A stretch of 64,000 nt of DNA from Paralvinella palmiformis (GCA_025642065.1 JAODUP010001059.1:122001-186000); one strand, 5' to 3'. Positions 25,101 to 41,300 are shown, counted from the stretch's first letter. A program made the numbers and translations. Notes: generated from the letters alone by a model not told the origin.

Positions 25101-28100
25101 CTTTCTAACCTAATATCAAGGTTCGGTCATTTTCCACTTGGTGTCACAGTTGTAGTGGGATTGGTCCATTAATGGGAACAATTATGAAATAAGCAGTTGT
25201 GTGTAATCTTAAAGGATAGTGTGAAAACAAGTTGAATAAATGGACACCCTATTTTTGACCACTGGCCACCCAGACAGTGATCAGTCTTGCTTCACAGTCC
25301 ACCTATAACACAGCCGCCAGCTTGTGGACCCCAACATCCATGCTATAATGAATTTGTAAATTCACAACATATGAAACAATGCAGAACAACAACTCATACC
25401 TAACAGAACCAAATGCCATGCCTAGTCTTTCAGCTTGTTCCTTTTTCCGAGGATCAAAATTTTTCATTTTGTCGTCTCGACGCTTCTCCTCCAGGCCCAT
25501 ATCTTTATAGGCTAGCCTCATATTGGCTCTAAAAGTGAAGAACAGAAAATATACAGAGTAAAAAAAATTTACTTAACGTTACATTTAAATTGGAGTCAAT
25601 CAGAGAGTACAATAGGCGATAAACTAATTATTTACTGAATTTACCTTTCCATTCATTTACAATTATGCAAAATCTAATTGGATGGACTTGGATATAAACA
25701 AAAGGCAAATACTTAAAGCCAAAATATAGACTTAAATACTAACAACTTCTTGGATTCATCCTCCTTCAGTTGCTTTTCCTGAGAAACAGCCATTTCTGAG
25801 AGCTGCTCACGGTGTTTGTCTCTCTGTAGGGCAGCATTTTCTATCTCATCAAAGTTCGTTTTAACTTTCTGAGCACCAAGCCCACCCTTACGAGTTCCAA
25901 GCTGGAAACATTAAATTCGTTCTTAAAGAAATAACTCAGACAAAAAGCAGTACTGGAATAAACCACAAGTGGATAAAATATTAGTAATAATAACATTAAT
26001 AATAATAATTATTATTATCATTACTATAAATTAAATATTTATTGAGCATCAAATCCAACCAAATGTTCCAAGACAGTGTATTAAATACATTTTAATTGAT
26101 ATATTTTTTAAACCAATAAAAACAACCCCAGAACAACAACTTGCAAATAAAGATGACTAAGAACAACTACAATTATATTTGTAGCTTACCCCCTTTTTAG
26201 AAGCAGCTGGCTTACGACTTCCGATTGTAGATTTCCTTGGTTCAGCTAGTTGTTGAGCCTGAGTAGGTGACATGCTGAGAGCAGCCTCAACATTAGGTCC
26301 TTCTGTTGGTTCTTCTGTAAACATATAAAAATACCACATACACTGGTTAGCATGAGGCAATAAGTAAGTTTGGCAAACAATCAAATACTGGTACAATAAA
26401 ATGATGATACACCACAGTGATAGTCTATTGTATATGTCAAGCTATGTTGTTCTACTATTAACCAAAAGGGCAGTAAAGTCAAATTCTGAATAACAGAGAT
26501 GTTGACAAGCCAGCATATTCCAATGGACTGAAGTTCTATCATCTAGTAATTTCAATTATTCATAAAAATTACAAACATTGATAAATTGCTTAATTATAAT
26601 AATACTACAGAATATGCCTGCTGATTACACTAAAGCTACAAATAAGACTTACACGTGTGTATGTTTTAATGGATTACTATACCACATTCACAATAAAGTG
26701 AGAAGAAAAACAAAACAAAAAATAAATAAAAACAAACCTCCAAGTCTTGCACTGAATGAAATGACGGAGTGCGGACTATAAATGACATATATGAGATATA
26801 AAGATGGACCGATTTATTTTGGAATTTTGCAACAGTTCCTTAAATTCAATATTATGATAACTAAACAAAATTTATACATAATTGTTTCAGAAGATTAAGT
26901 TAAATGTTAAGGTGCATGTATTTAGTAAAGCTATACGAGAGGACTGTATCTTCAAACCATTATTATTTATGTTCTCTCTCTTCACACACACACACACACA
27001 CACACACAACACACACACACACACAAACTGAATCAATGAATATAAGCAATAGTGCTTTATTATAGTCTGTGAATGAACAGACAAAGTAACAATTACTAGT
27101 AGTAGAAGACTACGTCTGACATATAAATTTATTTATTATTGTATTTACTATTTTCTGTTTATCGAGACCGAGTGATTATGGGATGTGATTCTAAAATGCA
27201 AATTTACAAACAATCAGACGATGCCCTCTGCACTATGAAAAGGATCTTCAACTGGAATAACCAGTAAAGAAGTAAACAGTAGACTCAGTCATTTACCGGA
27301 CAGCTGGAGCCATCAAAATATATCACGTGATAATCACGTGTAATATAAACTGATGTCAAATTATTCATTGACTAACTAACATACCACAAACAACTATATT
27401 GATTTTATCTCACTGCTGCTGATTCATGGAAAAACCTGAATTAATCCAATGATAGTATTGAAACAACTGGCAGTTATACTGAAACTCATTTACCCACCCA
27501 CATAATATAATAATCACCCATACACACACACACACAATTCTCCAAAACATGAAGGAATTTTGAATTCAGGTTAGATGTTCATAGTCTGACACATAACATC
27601 TTTCTGATAATCTCTTGGTAAATATGAAGAATGAGTAATTTCATCAACACAACTTTCTTTCGCTTGCATAATTTTTAAAGTGTGTCTGATTATTAAAATG
27701 TGTAAAAGGCAGGCAAAAGCACGAGCCACTATTGGGACATACAACGAGTCTAGACACCAATTTTATACTCTGGAGATGAAATGTTGTTTTATCTACTTGC
27801 TGTTTTCGGATGAGGACTGTTGATATTTTTAACATTGCGTAATTAAATATATTTAGCTAAAAAACTCAGCCCATTCACAAGTTCCTGGCTCATCCGTTTA
27901 ATGTCCATACTTTCCAATAAAATGCCATCTGTATTAATAATACTAAAATAATAATATGTTACATTTATATAGCACCCCATTCAGCTAGAAGCTGCTCTAA
28001 TGCACTTTACAATATTAAAAGAAACTCCCAAGTTTCACTGTTGGTTTAAGAAAAACTAACATACCATCTTTTCTTTTGGCAGTCCCATTACTGATGGGCA

Positions 28101-29362
28101 CTGGCTCCGTATTTACACTGGGACGTGCCATCGAGCCATTTGTTTCTCTATTGCCAGTGGATGGCTGAGTCATCATCTGCTCCGTATTCTTGAAGAAGTC
28201 AACTTCCTTGGACCTCGGCGATGGCATTGATGATCCCGCGTTTTGTGAACTGCTAATATGAACCTAAATGCAGAACAGAACACCAGGAAAAATTATTGAG
28301 CGGAAGAATGACCATAGCACAAGTATCATCGCACAACACCAACTGTCAATAGGAAACATTAGTTATGGAATTTCATAGTCAATATTTCTAAATTGGTGAG
28401 AATAGAAACCAATGACAAATATCCAAGAAAATGTTTTTTCACCTGAGACACAACTGTCAGGGTATTTATTACTGAAAACATCATTCTCAGTGATCCGAAG
28501 CTTTCCAAATAAATAGTTATGAGGAATGTTTCAATCAGCAGAAACAAATATCTGTTGATACAGCCACCAAAATGTTCAGAGTGAATGAAATTTACATTTC
28601 TAAGCTCATTCACAAACAACGTAAACAGCTGCCACCAATACATCAATTCAGTTTGTTCGTCATCGAGACCTACCTTCTGTGCAAATCAATACATATCTGG
28701 GTCATTCACATTTTGGGCAAAAACTGCCCGTGGCACTGGCACGTCATTTTCGATCAATGATGGAAGCATCAACGTAAATAAATTTTAGTATTCAAGAGGA
28801 GCAAACCAATGAATATGCTGATGATATGTATGTTCATCCAGAACAGAACAAAAAGACATCCCCAATTTACAGTTTGTTATTTATAAAGCTATATAGATAA
28901 CCTATAGCTTAAAGTTAATCATACAAAAAATATTACCATCACCACCCTGGTGTTCACATAGTCCTACCATTTCTGAGCAATGTTGTCACATATTGCTTTG
29001 TTTGCAGTTAACTAAGAAAGATTGGGTTTATCAATTTTAACTGGCTAATTTGTCTTTTTTGACAGATATGACAACAGGCTCTCCACTATTAAATTTATAA
29101 AAACAAAATGTTATCATATTAGCAAAAAATCATGTAAAATTCATTGCCAAAATCTAAAACCATACAAATAATTCAAAAAATTATCAACATTTTTATAATA
29201 GAAAAAGATATTGCTGTCATATAAAGAAAAGGCCATTTAATAAATGCACTTATTAAATTTTAAAGAATACATTTACAAACTAACATGTTGTGATATATAC
29301 AGATAAATTATTTTCAACCATAAGCTGAAGACCCGAACACAAAAAGACAAAAGTCCACACCA

Positions 29363-29394
<32 letters not shown>

Positions 29395-32300
29395 ATGAGC
29401 TATTCTGAAGACACAGCTGATTTGAATGTCATAGATTATAAAATCAAACAAAAAAACATAGTTATCAAATTATGTTTGGAATATCTGCATGTCATAACAA
29501 GCTACGAATGCTGACTAAAGACAGTGAGACATCCCATTATCCATGCCTTCAGAAATGCCAATACTACAGTCTATGGATTTCCTAGCCCATACCATCTCAT
29601 CCACCAGAAGTTGTGTTCAATAGTGAGAACATTTGCCAGGTTTGTTATCTAGCTGCCTTATAGGACATTTGGCTGCAAAGCCACATTAACTCTTAAATGC
29701 AAATTAAATATGCGGCTCACCTAAGAGCTGTACATAACAGCAAATAAAGTTAGTTTGTTACAAATCAAATACATATTTTTTTTTTTAAATTAACGGTTTT
29801 CTAAATAATAATGATGATGATCAGATAAAACACAGAAATCTGCAATCCGTAGAAAACTATTATGCTTCAGTGATGTGTTTTTTATACAAATGAACCATTA
29901 TTTAATTGATTTAGTCATTCTTTTCAAGCCTTTCTGTGGAAACCAAACTCTGACTGCCAAACAATCCGCCACTGAACACAACCCAGTAAACTAGCTTGAT
30001 AAACCAGCCAGGGATTCAGTACCTTCTTAAACTTTCCGTCTTTCTCAAAACAGAGCTAGAGTGAAACAACAACAGACAGAGAGATCTGAATATTCTATAA
30101 CCGTAATGGTATTCGTAGTAATTCAGCTAAGTTTTCAATCACAGTATACAACACATGCAGTTGAGATGTGATTTTGTAGGTAAAGAATCCTTTTATGAAA
30201 CATTTTAAGTAAGTTCGCACTTCACGTCTGGACTACTGGCCTAATAATTGACATTAGGTGTAGCCTAAAACATAAACAGTGATGTTGGCTAAAAACGTCA
30301 TAAAGTGTTTCTTTGGTTTGAAGAACAGTCCGTCATTCACCAGTTTTCAAATATACAGTAAAACATAGTTAATTATAACTATCTATGCATTCTGAATATG
30401 TGGAATCTGTTACGCAGAATGCCATATAAACTATACCATGTGACATTCATCTGAGAGATATCATTATAGTTGTTGTACCTTCTACTATGACACCATTACC
30501 GAGATGCCAAACTCAAGTACATAAATGATGCGGAAAATAAAGCACAATGTGCCTTCTTAAAAATAAAGTGACTACATGGTAATGTAAAGGTATTTTCATG
30601 CACGTAATTAAGAACAGAAGCATACTTTTACCATACTCAACAAACAGATATTAACAAAGCACACTGTGGGAACAAAGTGTCATACAGTAACAATGATATC
30701 TAACAATGACACGTTTCGGTAAAATGTGACAACAAAGTTGTAGGATAAACCTCGAGTATTGTCAAAAACAATGTTATCTCTATGATAACTTAGTTCTGGG
30801 GGTAACAGTTAAACTCAGCTATCATTGGTCTACAAACAATGAAATAAAGGTCATCAAGAAAGTACACGAATGATGTACTGTTAGATGCTTGATAATGACT
30901 TGGGACTATTAGATGGTGGATTATAATTGACATGGTTAAGTCAGTAATTGCTGCATTAAATAGCCAATCAACATAGTTATAACCTATATATCACTCTGAC
31001 CCAGCTACACAATACGGCAAGTATATCACTGTTTTATATTTATCCTAATCTCATGTTAAGCTACTTGATTCTGATAACAATAACACCCACGAATAATACT
31101 TACATTCAGCTGGCAACCAGGCTCAATTTAGCCAGCCACAGCAACATTTTATACCAAATCTGAATTTCATTCTGTCAACTTTATTCAGTACCAAGTGCAT
31201 GTCTGTATGCTTAGAATGTTGGTGCTTATTGTTAGATATCTATAATATTCCTCTCTCGGGTTGAGAAGGTTTGCTGACAATGGACCAGCTTCTCAAGAAT
31301 TATACAGAGCACAGCTTTCACAAAGGACAACGTACAGAATCACAGACAGTGAAAGTCAGATGTTGCGCTTCAGCTCTGGTCCCACATGGGATGTATAGCT
31401 GAGAGGTGACTCCCTAGGGTAACATCTGACAAACATAGACACGAGTCAAATTTGAATCCACAACCTGTAGGTTTTCAGAACAGTGCTCTGACTACTGTAC
31501 TATCAGAATGCTCCATTTAAAGGATATAATACAGAGTGATTCTAAATCTTTGTCCATCAACAGCACTTTTAGGATTTAGCTCAAAGTTGATTCACTTGAT
31601 CTTGTCAGTCACAGGATCTCTGTCTCTTTCTCTCTCTCTGCGTGTGTGTCAGTATGCAACCATAAGGACCACCGAATATTTTGGTGTAAAACATAAATGT
31701 GTCAATTATTTTTAATTTGGTATGATGGATTGAGATTCTGAACAACTAATTCAATCGTGTCCTGAATAATTCCAACAATTTCTTGGCTGTTTCATGAAAA
31801 CAAGCCATAACTGTTTACCTAACTCTTTTTGTAAACTTCCTCATTTAAATTACTCTTTCCCCTTTTCTTTACATGCTTATTTATAGTTATACCATAGATA
31901 TGTTTCACCCTTATTATTATTATTATTTTTAAATCTCATTTGGGTTGGCATATAAAAAGAAGCAAAAACTTGCACAAATGGGTAGATAGAACATTGAGAA
32001 ACCAACTTGTCTGATACTGGAATCAGTTATTTATATTTACTTCTGCCAGAATGCTCCTTGTTTATAGCTGTTTATAAGTGTTGGCCAGACATTGGCATTA
32101 ACGATTCAAAAAGGTAATATCAACACTGTTGCCAGTTATCCAATTTGTGGTTCGAGTAGCAAACTTTGGGTGAATAAATAAGACTTCTCACGGTATCACC
32201 TTACTCTTAGAGCAAGGTGAGGCTAAGATACTGATTTATGTTTGCAAACTTATCTCTCTCACCATACACACAGACACCACAATAATTTGTGTGAATATTG

Positions 32301-35300
32301 TAAAAAGTGCATATAAAAGTATTTAAAACATTTGTTTTAAATAGAAAAAAAGGTATTAAACATAATTAAACATAGCTAATATAATATCATTATCATACAT
32401 TACCTTATTACCATACTGTTTCATAGCTTTCAGTGCCATGGCATGGAGCTTTTCTCTGTACATTTTAGCAGCCCTGCTATGGTACTTTTGTTGAGCATCT
32501 GTTGTTGTACAACCATGCTGATGGAAGAAGGCAAGCTGGAAGCGAAATCAGTAAACAAGTGAAACAAATCTATTGCCTCAGACACGAGCTTTTAGTTCGA
32601 GGTGAAAATGTGGCTGCCCAAATTGTACATTTACAAATAATCCAAAAAGACTGAAATAAATCCAGAAAATCTTTGTAGTGTAGTGTTCTAACCATTGCTG
32701 CACTGGAACACCCTTGACCAGTGCTGAGGCTAAACATATTGTGCTGTTTATTTGAATAATTGAATGGTATTCTAACTGTTCTAATGCAAATAACCCCAGA
32801 CCTCATTTTATAACACTACGAGTATGATTGTGGCTACTAACTGAATGTTATGAAGGACACAGTTATTCAGAGAAAACTCAAACATGACACATAATGGCTT
32901 GAAGCTAATTCCTCAAAACAATTTATAAATTTTATTTATTTTTTAAAGTAGCTAATGAAAAAATCACTGAAATTCTATATAGTATCTACTGGAAATATTT
33001 ATGATCCGACATATTTTCCTCTAAATTTAGAACTCTTGGTAGGAATCTTAAACAGTTTCTTCCATAAAATATGCATGGAACAAATACCCTTATCTGAATG
33101 TCCCACATGTAGCCTTTTCTACCTTAACACTGGCCAATGGTAAAATAATGTTTTTGACAGCCAGCCAACATGATTCTTATTCTAGAAAGAAGAACAGAAT
33201 AGCAGTGTTGTGTGAAATAGTACAGCGTCAACTTGCATTTGCAGTAGATTCCCACTTTTAAAAATCCTGCAATTATATCTATAAGTGTAATTATAACTAT
33301 TTTCTGTGATGCTTACCTGAATAACCACACCAATTATAAATAAATATCATGAACAGACATATATGTTTCAGTGTTTTCAAGAATTTACAAACAGATAATG
33401 TTTTTACTGGTTTATGCTGAATATTCGGTAAACTTTGCGAAATTCAATGTGAATAGCACAACAAAAAATTACCAGTATGCAGGTATTGATTCGCTGCAAA
33501 GTTTTAGCCTTGATTAGGGCTATTACAATACTAGTTTATACTTACTGCTGCTGCATTTCCTCCAACTTGCATGGCCCTGAGCTGTGTCCATGTCCAGTTA
33601 GTATCTAGTTGTGTGGATCTGATAAATGTCACATGGACACCAAGTGACCTGTGTACAGCACTACAGTCTATGCACAGGAAAACGCCATATGTCACACTGG
33701 CCCATGTTGGGTTACTTGCAGAACAGTCAAAACATTGCTGGAAAGAAGTGAAAGCACTGATGGTTAGTTAGCACACTGGTATCAATAAATTATTTAATAC
33801 AGGTAACATTATCTTTATAAATGGTTTCATTATGCTGACATATATAATTCTTGTAACTATCTTATTTCTGGAACCAAATAAATTAAATATTGTCAAAAAC
33901 TATATGAGGAAAAAGTATGTATTTATATGGCAGTATCTATGAATATAAAATTTCTAATGTCTAGACTTATAAAGTTATATTCATGTAGACATATTTGAAT
34001 ACATGAAGTCCATGCTTTACATTCATTACTGCTTATGAAACACAATAATCACACCATTCTCGTGTTTACTGTTATTGATCACAGGCCAAATATCTTAACA
34101 ACATTCACAGTTGAAAATCTAGCTTTTTTTAAATTTAGTTTTGATGGAAATAATAATCTGCTAAAATAAATTGTGAAATTTTATGGTAACTTTTGTGCAG
34201 AAAAGAATAAATGGGATGAATGGTCTCTAATGAGGCAAAGTTAAAGATGAAATCCAATTGAACCCAGGACTTGGATCAATAACATGCTAAAATAATGAAA
34301 TCAGATTACATCCAGAAAATAAAGCTTGGATTCAACGCATTTGTTACCTTAACACAACAAAACAACTTGCATTGTGAATTTCAGTGGACTTTCTCCAAAA
34401 TGACTGAACATAGATGTAAGCCACATTGTCACAAGTCGGAGATGTGATTTCTATGCCAACAGCCAATCACAGGATCCATTTGAAAAATACCTGGATTGGC
34501 GTTTTGTTCACATATCTCAACTGTCAAACTGGCAGATGTATCAAAATAAAAAGTTGTTTCGTCCGTCCTCTGTGGTAAAATTTACCTTCCCCATATATAT
34601 TTCTCTAAAAATGAGGGAAAGCACTGATCTTACAGGAATTCTCATCACCTTTAGTATAATATATTATCAGGGTTTTAGGGTGGGCTCTTCACGAGTCCTG
34701 AGCATCTGCTTTGTGTGTTGTTATTTTATATACCGGGGTTCCAGTTAAAGTTCAGGCTTCCGTCTAACACACACATCAGTAATTGAGACTTGATAAGTCA
34801 TGATCCATTTAACCACGATCCATTGTTGATGAATACCAATGATCCATTTCTGATATGCACATTTCCATTTTCAATAACATCACAAGTCACTTTTACAACA
34901 ATTCAATTTTCGACTACATTCACCGAGATCCAAACAAAAACTGTTTAAATTTCGAAAAGGGTTGCCAGCTCTATGCTGGGTCAGAGGTTACATGGATTAC
35001 AAAACAGTCAATGAGAAATATTCAGATCCCTCACCAAATCCGAACAACAAAGCTAAGCCAATGACATTTGAATCTGGCATGGAACTGATGAGTTTTCAAT
35101 TTCAGTTTTAAATATTTCCAAACCGTTACAACATTTTAAACGTACAAAAGTCTGAACAGCAATTAATCATTTCTCTCTAACTATTTCCAAACCCTTACAA
35201 TATTTTAAATGTACCCGAGTTTGAACAGCAATTAATCATTTCTCTCTCAAAGCACATCAGTGTATAAAACAAGGAACATTTACAATCCATATACATAGAT

Positions 35301-38300
35301 ATATTAATATAACAAATTTCAGTTATTCAAACTCTGATATTTGCCCAGCGCCTAAGAGCAAAATATCCTGATTTTGAACAGATACACTATGACAAATTTA
35401 ATTGTCATCATTTCATCATAAAACAATTTCTTGAAATTTATACATGTACAAGTTATGTTAGCAACAAGTTATTCCAGCTAGAGTAAATGCAATCTATCAA
35501 TGGATGATACAAATTATGTTTTTATAAGGTTATAATCTTTAGATAATACCACTACATTGACTACTGTAACATAAATTGTGATTACAGATTGTTTATAATT
35601 CTATGTACATTCTCAGAACCTCATGTTGATTATACATATATACATTCTTCATTATTATATGAACATTCCACAACACATTCTTCATTACGTTTATCTGCAT
35701 TTACTTAATGCAATGCTCATAATCACATATATATTACAATGTTGATCATTTGTCATAACACATTGTTCATTATTCTATGTAAACTCTCATAATGTATAAG
35801 TATGTGATAATATACTTGTGAATTAAAATTTAGACCTCATTTGTATTTAACCAAAGGTCAAACAAGTACTTGATGTAATTGGTTGACGAGCAATAGCTTC
35901 CCAATAAACATAAATAAGCAAATTTTCCAGCATCCTGGCAAGAAGAATTATCTTCAGAGCAACCTCGCTGTTCTAAAGTCAATTTGAGTGCACGTGCCGA
36001 AAGGGAATTTGTTTTGAAGCTGGTCCTGGAGACATTGCTTGAAACCATTCTGGGAAAATAAAGCTTTCAAATGTTGGACAAGGGTGGTAATTGAAGACGT
36101 CATATGGGTCACTTTTCCTAATTAATGTTAACCAATTGCATCATTGAAAAAATAATAACATACTTGAAACTGAGTGTTTATTTTTTTGCTTTTGTTGTTG
36201 TGCACCTTTTCATCACATCACACTATGTTGCTTTTTTGATCTTACCCTTTTGAGTACGCGTGATGTGAAAGTTTCGGATGCCGGCATCTGGGATGTTGTC
36301 TTCTACTTCCCATGATTTCAATTTTATGTTGAACCACTTCACCAAGTATCATTTTTTTTACTTTATAATTCTGGCACCTGGTGATTGTTTCTACCCTTTT
36401 TTTTCTGTTTCTGAAGGTAGTGGCTCATTTGTTGATGGTTGATTAGGTTGGACATCATCAAGGATCCGACTGGGACAGTTGCCAATGAGAGTGTTAATAT
36501 TTTGACAGAACTGTCCTTGACCTTCTCTAAGTCTACGTGGTTTTGTATTTCTTGGACTTGCGCAGAGGATGCGTTCCTGGTAGCTCTGCGCACCACAGCG
36601 TTGATGAATATTCACGAGGTTGGCAAACCACGCATGTTGATTGGTCGAGATAGCGCTGATGTAGACACTGTACCTCCGTTGATATGATCCCAGCGAGTAT
36701 TGCTCCTGACAGTTTCGGTGTTTAAAAATTCTCGTCTCACAACATTAGACGAGCTGCTTTCAGTCTTTAGCAATCGACAATGTAAAACAGTGCCATCATC
36801 TCTCTGTATTTACTAACGAGGCAGAAATCCACCTGACCACAACACAAACGTCACTTGAAGCGAAGCACATTTTTCGGCTAACTTTCGATGTTTTGACAGT
36901 TTTATGGCATCTCGGATTTCGATCAACTGATGGTGCCTAGAGAAGTCTTCTGCTTTGAATAGAAACGAAGTCTACCCAGATTCTCCACCAATTTATCAGG
37001 GTTTTAGGGTGGGCTCTTCATGAGTCCTGAGCGTCTGCTTTGTGTGTTGTTATTTTATATACCGGGGCTCCATTTAAAGTTCGTGCTTCCATCTAACACA
37101 CACATCAGCGATTGAGACTTGATAAGTCATGATCTGTTTATTCATGATCCATTGTTGATGAATACCAATGATCCATTTCTGATATGCACATTTCCATTTA
37201 CATCACAAGTCACTTTTACAACAATTCACTTTTTGACTACATTCACCGAGATCCAAACAAAAACTGATTTACATTTTGAAAAGGGTTGCCAGCTCTATGC
37301 TGGGTCAGAGGTTAAATGGATTACGAAACAACCAATGAGAAATATTAAGGTCCCTCGCCAAATCCGAACAACTCATGAGTTTTCAATTTCAGTTTTAAAT
37401 ATTTCCAAACCGTTACACATTTTAAATGTACCAAAGTCTGAACAACAATTATTCATTTCTCTCTAAATATTTCCAAACCGTTACAACATTTTAAATGTAC
37501 CTGAGTTTGAACAGCAATTAATCATTTCTCTCTCAAAGCACATCAGTGTATAAAACAAAGAACATTTACAATCCATATACATAGATATATTAATATAGCA
37601 AACTTCAGTTATTCAAACCCTGATAATATGTTAGAACCAGGGCCAGAAAAATCAGTAGCCCAGATGCCTGGGACATGTGGATTTTGTACTCAAGTTAATT
37701 TTCTGTAGAACGATTTTCTGCTGTTTTGGAGCTCTTCACAGTTGGAGAAATGGACAGGAATTCTTGGCTTGATCGATTTAGTGCACCAAAAAGCTAGAAC
37801 CCCGACTATGGGATTCACCAGAGCCCCATTCATTCCCATAGTAACCAACATCGGTTTAATCAAATTTTTGTTTTATTCGAAGGTATTTCGGTGTCCTGTG
37901 GACTTAAAATGTATGTAAATTATGCTTGATAATTCGATTGTTCGCAATACAAACTGACAGAAACAATAGTAGTGAACTCCCAGTGCAAGAGTGTCAGTTG
38001 GTTGATTACTAGTAAAAATAGTCAATTGTGATTGATGGTTAATTACACTCATTTTATTTCTGTATTTGATGTAGGTGTTATATGTGTATATCTTTGATCG
38101 GTGTATTTGATGTAAGTATATATCTCTGTATTTGATCAAGAGCACTTTACTCTTGAAGGCCAAACAGATACTCATAAATATTTCTCATATGTTAATTACC
38201 TCCAACAGTTTCCCACAAACACGCAATTCAATTCTAAAATACAATCGCATGTCATCGATTTTTTCATGTAAATATATGATGAAATACTTCGAAAAACACA

Positions 38301-41300
38301 TCCATGTTCATGATATATCTTGTTATGTCTTAAGAACAAACGCATAATATACAACTGGTATTATTTGGGCATCTCAAGTGGGCGAAAATAGGGTAACCTA
38401 GCAACAAAGTCGCCAAAGATTTAACATTGCATCCTTTGGAATATTCTGTTAAAAAATCACACAAATTGGATAATTCGAAGTAATTACACAGGTCCCTTCA
38501 ATTTCAAATAAATGGGAGTTTATTGTACAGGGATTACTTTCTAGGATTATGTCCTGTGGTATTTTGTACAGTGGAATTATGTCCAGGTAGATTTTGTACC
38601 ATGGGATTTTGTCTTGTGAGATCCTGTCCCGGATTCGTGGTAGCACATTCCAGAACAAATGGTGCACAAGTCCCTATTAAAGTGTGATATTTCTAACAAG
38701 ATGATGGAACAAAAAGATGATGCCCTTTGTGAAGATTTTCTTGCTGAAGGTGTTGTAGAACATGAGAATGTGGTGGATGGTGATGGCTATGCTGATTATT
38801 ATGACGATTTTCCTGCTACCGTTTATACTCACTTATAAGTCAATTTTTTGGGGTAGTGAAAAGGGAGTTCTCAGAAGCACCTCGACTTATACACTCATCA
38901 TATTTCCTACCAGCTGAAGGAAATACGTTTTCGGTTATCCTTGACACACAACACTAATATACTATACGATTCAATAAGAGCCAGAGTCGGAATAGAATCG
39001 TCACATCACTGCCTTCTAATTCACTATTATTCAATAAATAACAATTAATTTTCACCAAATTGTTATTTGGATCTCACATACACAGCGCGACTATCAAGTA
39101 TTATTACATAAAGACTCTATGTAATAATACTTGATAGTCGCGCTGTTACCTACCAGTACCTCCAGATGTGCTGTGAAACAATGAATTAATAACACTTGCC
39201 TTATTGAAGTTACAATCAGGCGTGTTTGTGTGAGTGATAGTTGGAACAAAATCACCACATCTCTGCCTACTAGAAAGTCTATAGTCTTATTCAATAAATT
39301 AGGATTCATTTTCACTAAACTGTTATTTGGATCTTACAAACATGCCAGTCTTTCTGTAATAATACTTGATAGTCATGCCCGTTAACTACTGGTACCTCCA
39401 AATGATTAGCAATAATATAGAAATCACTGTTTACATTGCAAACCTTTGCTCGCCACTTGCTGTGAAACAATTAATTAATAACACTTGCCAGTTGAAGGGA
39501 GTCTGCAATCAGGCATGTTTGGTGTGACTAGTTTGTTTATTTATATTATCTTATCTTATCAAAATGTGTGTGTGTGTCGCTGCGGACGAAGAAATTGATA
39601 TTCATATTGATATATTTATGATGCACTTGCTGACACCATGAGTCTGAAATGATTGGGTCAACTTTTCTCCAATGATGACAGTGATTCAGATTTTTAGCCA
39701 ATACTTGAGCTCGACTTATACGGTGAGCATATGCCTGAGGAAAGAATTGACGTCAACTTATCTGCAAGGTCGACTTATATGTGAGTATACATGTGAGGTT
39801 CTGGTCTAGGAATGGGACAATTTTTTTTGGAAATGATGAGAATGATTCCAATTTTGAGGGATTTTAATCAAATCAACAGATAGAAAACACTTTAAAAACT
39901 ACAGAAGTTGACCTTGACTTACAAGGTGGGCATATGCCCGAGGAGAGAATTCCAGGCTCAAAAATTGACCTCGACCAAGCTGCTGGCCTGATTAATATGT
40001 GAGTTTTTGCATTAGTAACATGACGAGGACTCTAGTCATGAAGAAAAAGATGATAACAGTATAGGTGAGGATTTAAATCAGTGGATATGATAATCAACTT
40101 GTGAACAAAATATTTCAGACTGTACAACCCGTGCTAAGCAGAACATGTTCTTATATTTGTTCAAGTCATGTAATGATACTAATGATTAATAAATTACCTA
40201 GAATAATCATAAACTATATGCACTAAAAACATATAACACCTTATACAGAGTTTTATAGGTCTTTCCAACAGACTTCAGCCAACATTTTTATTCGTATCAA
40301 TGCTTCTTTACTGCAGAATGTGGGAAATTTGTATATAGCACTGTAATTATTACAACTTCAGGAACAGACTATAATCTATCAAAAAATGGCCGAGAAAACT
40401 CCTGAAAGACCATATACCATATTTACATACTGATGATTTAAGGTGGAAGAATACCTAAAACGAAGCTTAAAGGGACAGTCCACCCCAGAATATATTTTTT
40501 AAATATGTAATGCTTAGAACACTAACCAAAAATTCCACAATATAATCACGAAAATTTACCTGATATCATAGATATATGGAAATAATCCAAATCACCGGAG
40601 GGTGCCGCCATTACGGCTGCACCAGAAGTCAGATTCCAAAGCAGGAAGGAGAAAGCTGAAATGCTCTAGCGCCACATCGGCACTCTCTAGACTGACATGG
40701 ATTACAGTTTCTCTTGAGCATTAATTTCTGAGCTATTTTGAATCATATTCCTCTTGTCAGGTTCCTTCTAGTTCAAACTGATGTGGTTGTATGTCATTTA
40801 TGACATAATTTTAACAAGATATGGCTGTTTAGTTCTGGAATAATTCTTTGCTCACACTTGTCTACATGCTTTTGTATGGGCCCTACAGACTTCGGGTCAA
40901 CCGAATATGCTGAAGCGATGTCAGCATTCAGGAGCTTCTGGTCTCTGTCTAACTTCAAAATGGTGGTGCCATCAGGCCATTAAAAGTCGATTAATCAGCA
41001 CTTTAAACAGGATTATTTAATATGTGGGTGATCTTTTATACAGTTTGACATTACTTATGATATTTGTGAGTATAGCTGTATAGCCCTTTAATCATAATGG
41101 CTATGGCAGTATGGGCAAAGTCAAATAGTTAACAATATTTAGGCCATAAGGGTAAATTTAAGGCCAATTCAAATTAAATTCAGATCGAAGTAAAACTGTG
41201 AAATGAAATAAATATTCTGAGATAAAGTTTAAGAGTCAAGTGTATGAAAGGCCAAGGGGGGGGGGTGGAATTAAAGTTTAAACAACACTGATCTCTTCCA

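Noticed and set aside
33571..33771. Plus-strand ORF of 66 codons
   Set aside because: Antisense shadow of ArfGAP exon 2, which is strongly conserved on the minus strand.
36363..36615. Two overlapping minus-strand ORFs of about 75 codons as a gag gene
   Set aside because: No recognisable gag motif or zinc knuckle. They lie in the non-autonomous LTR element and overlap in different frames.
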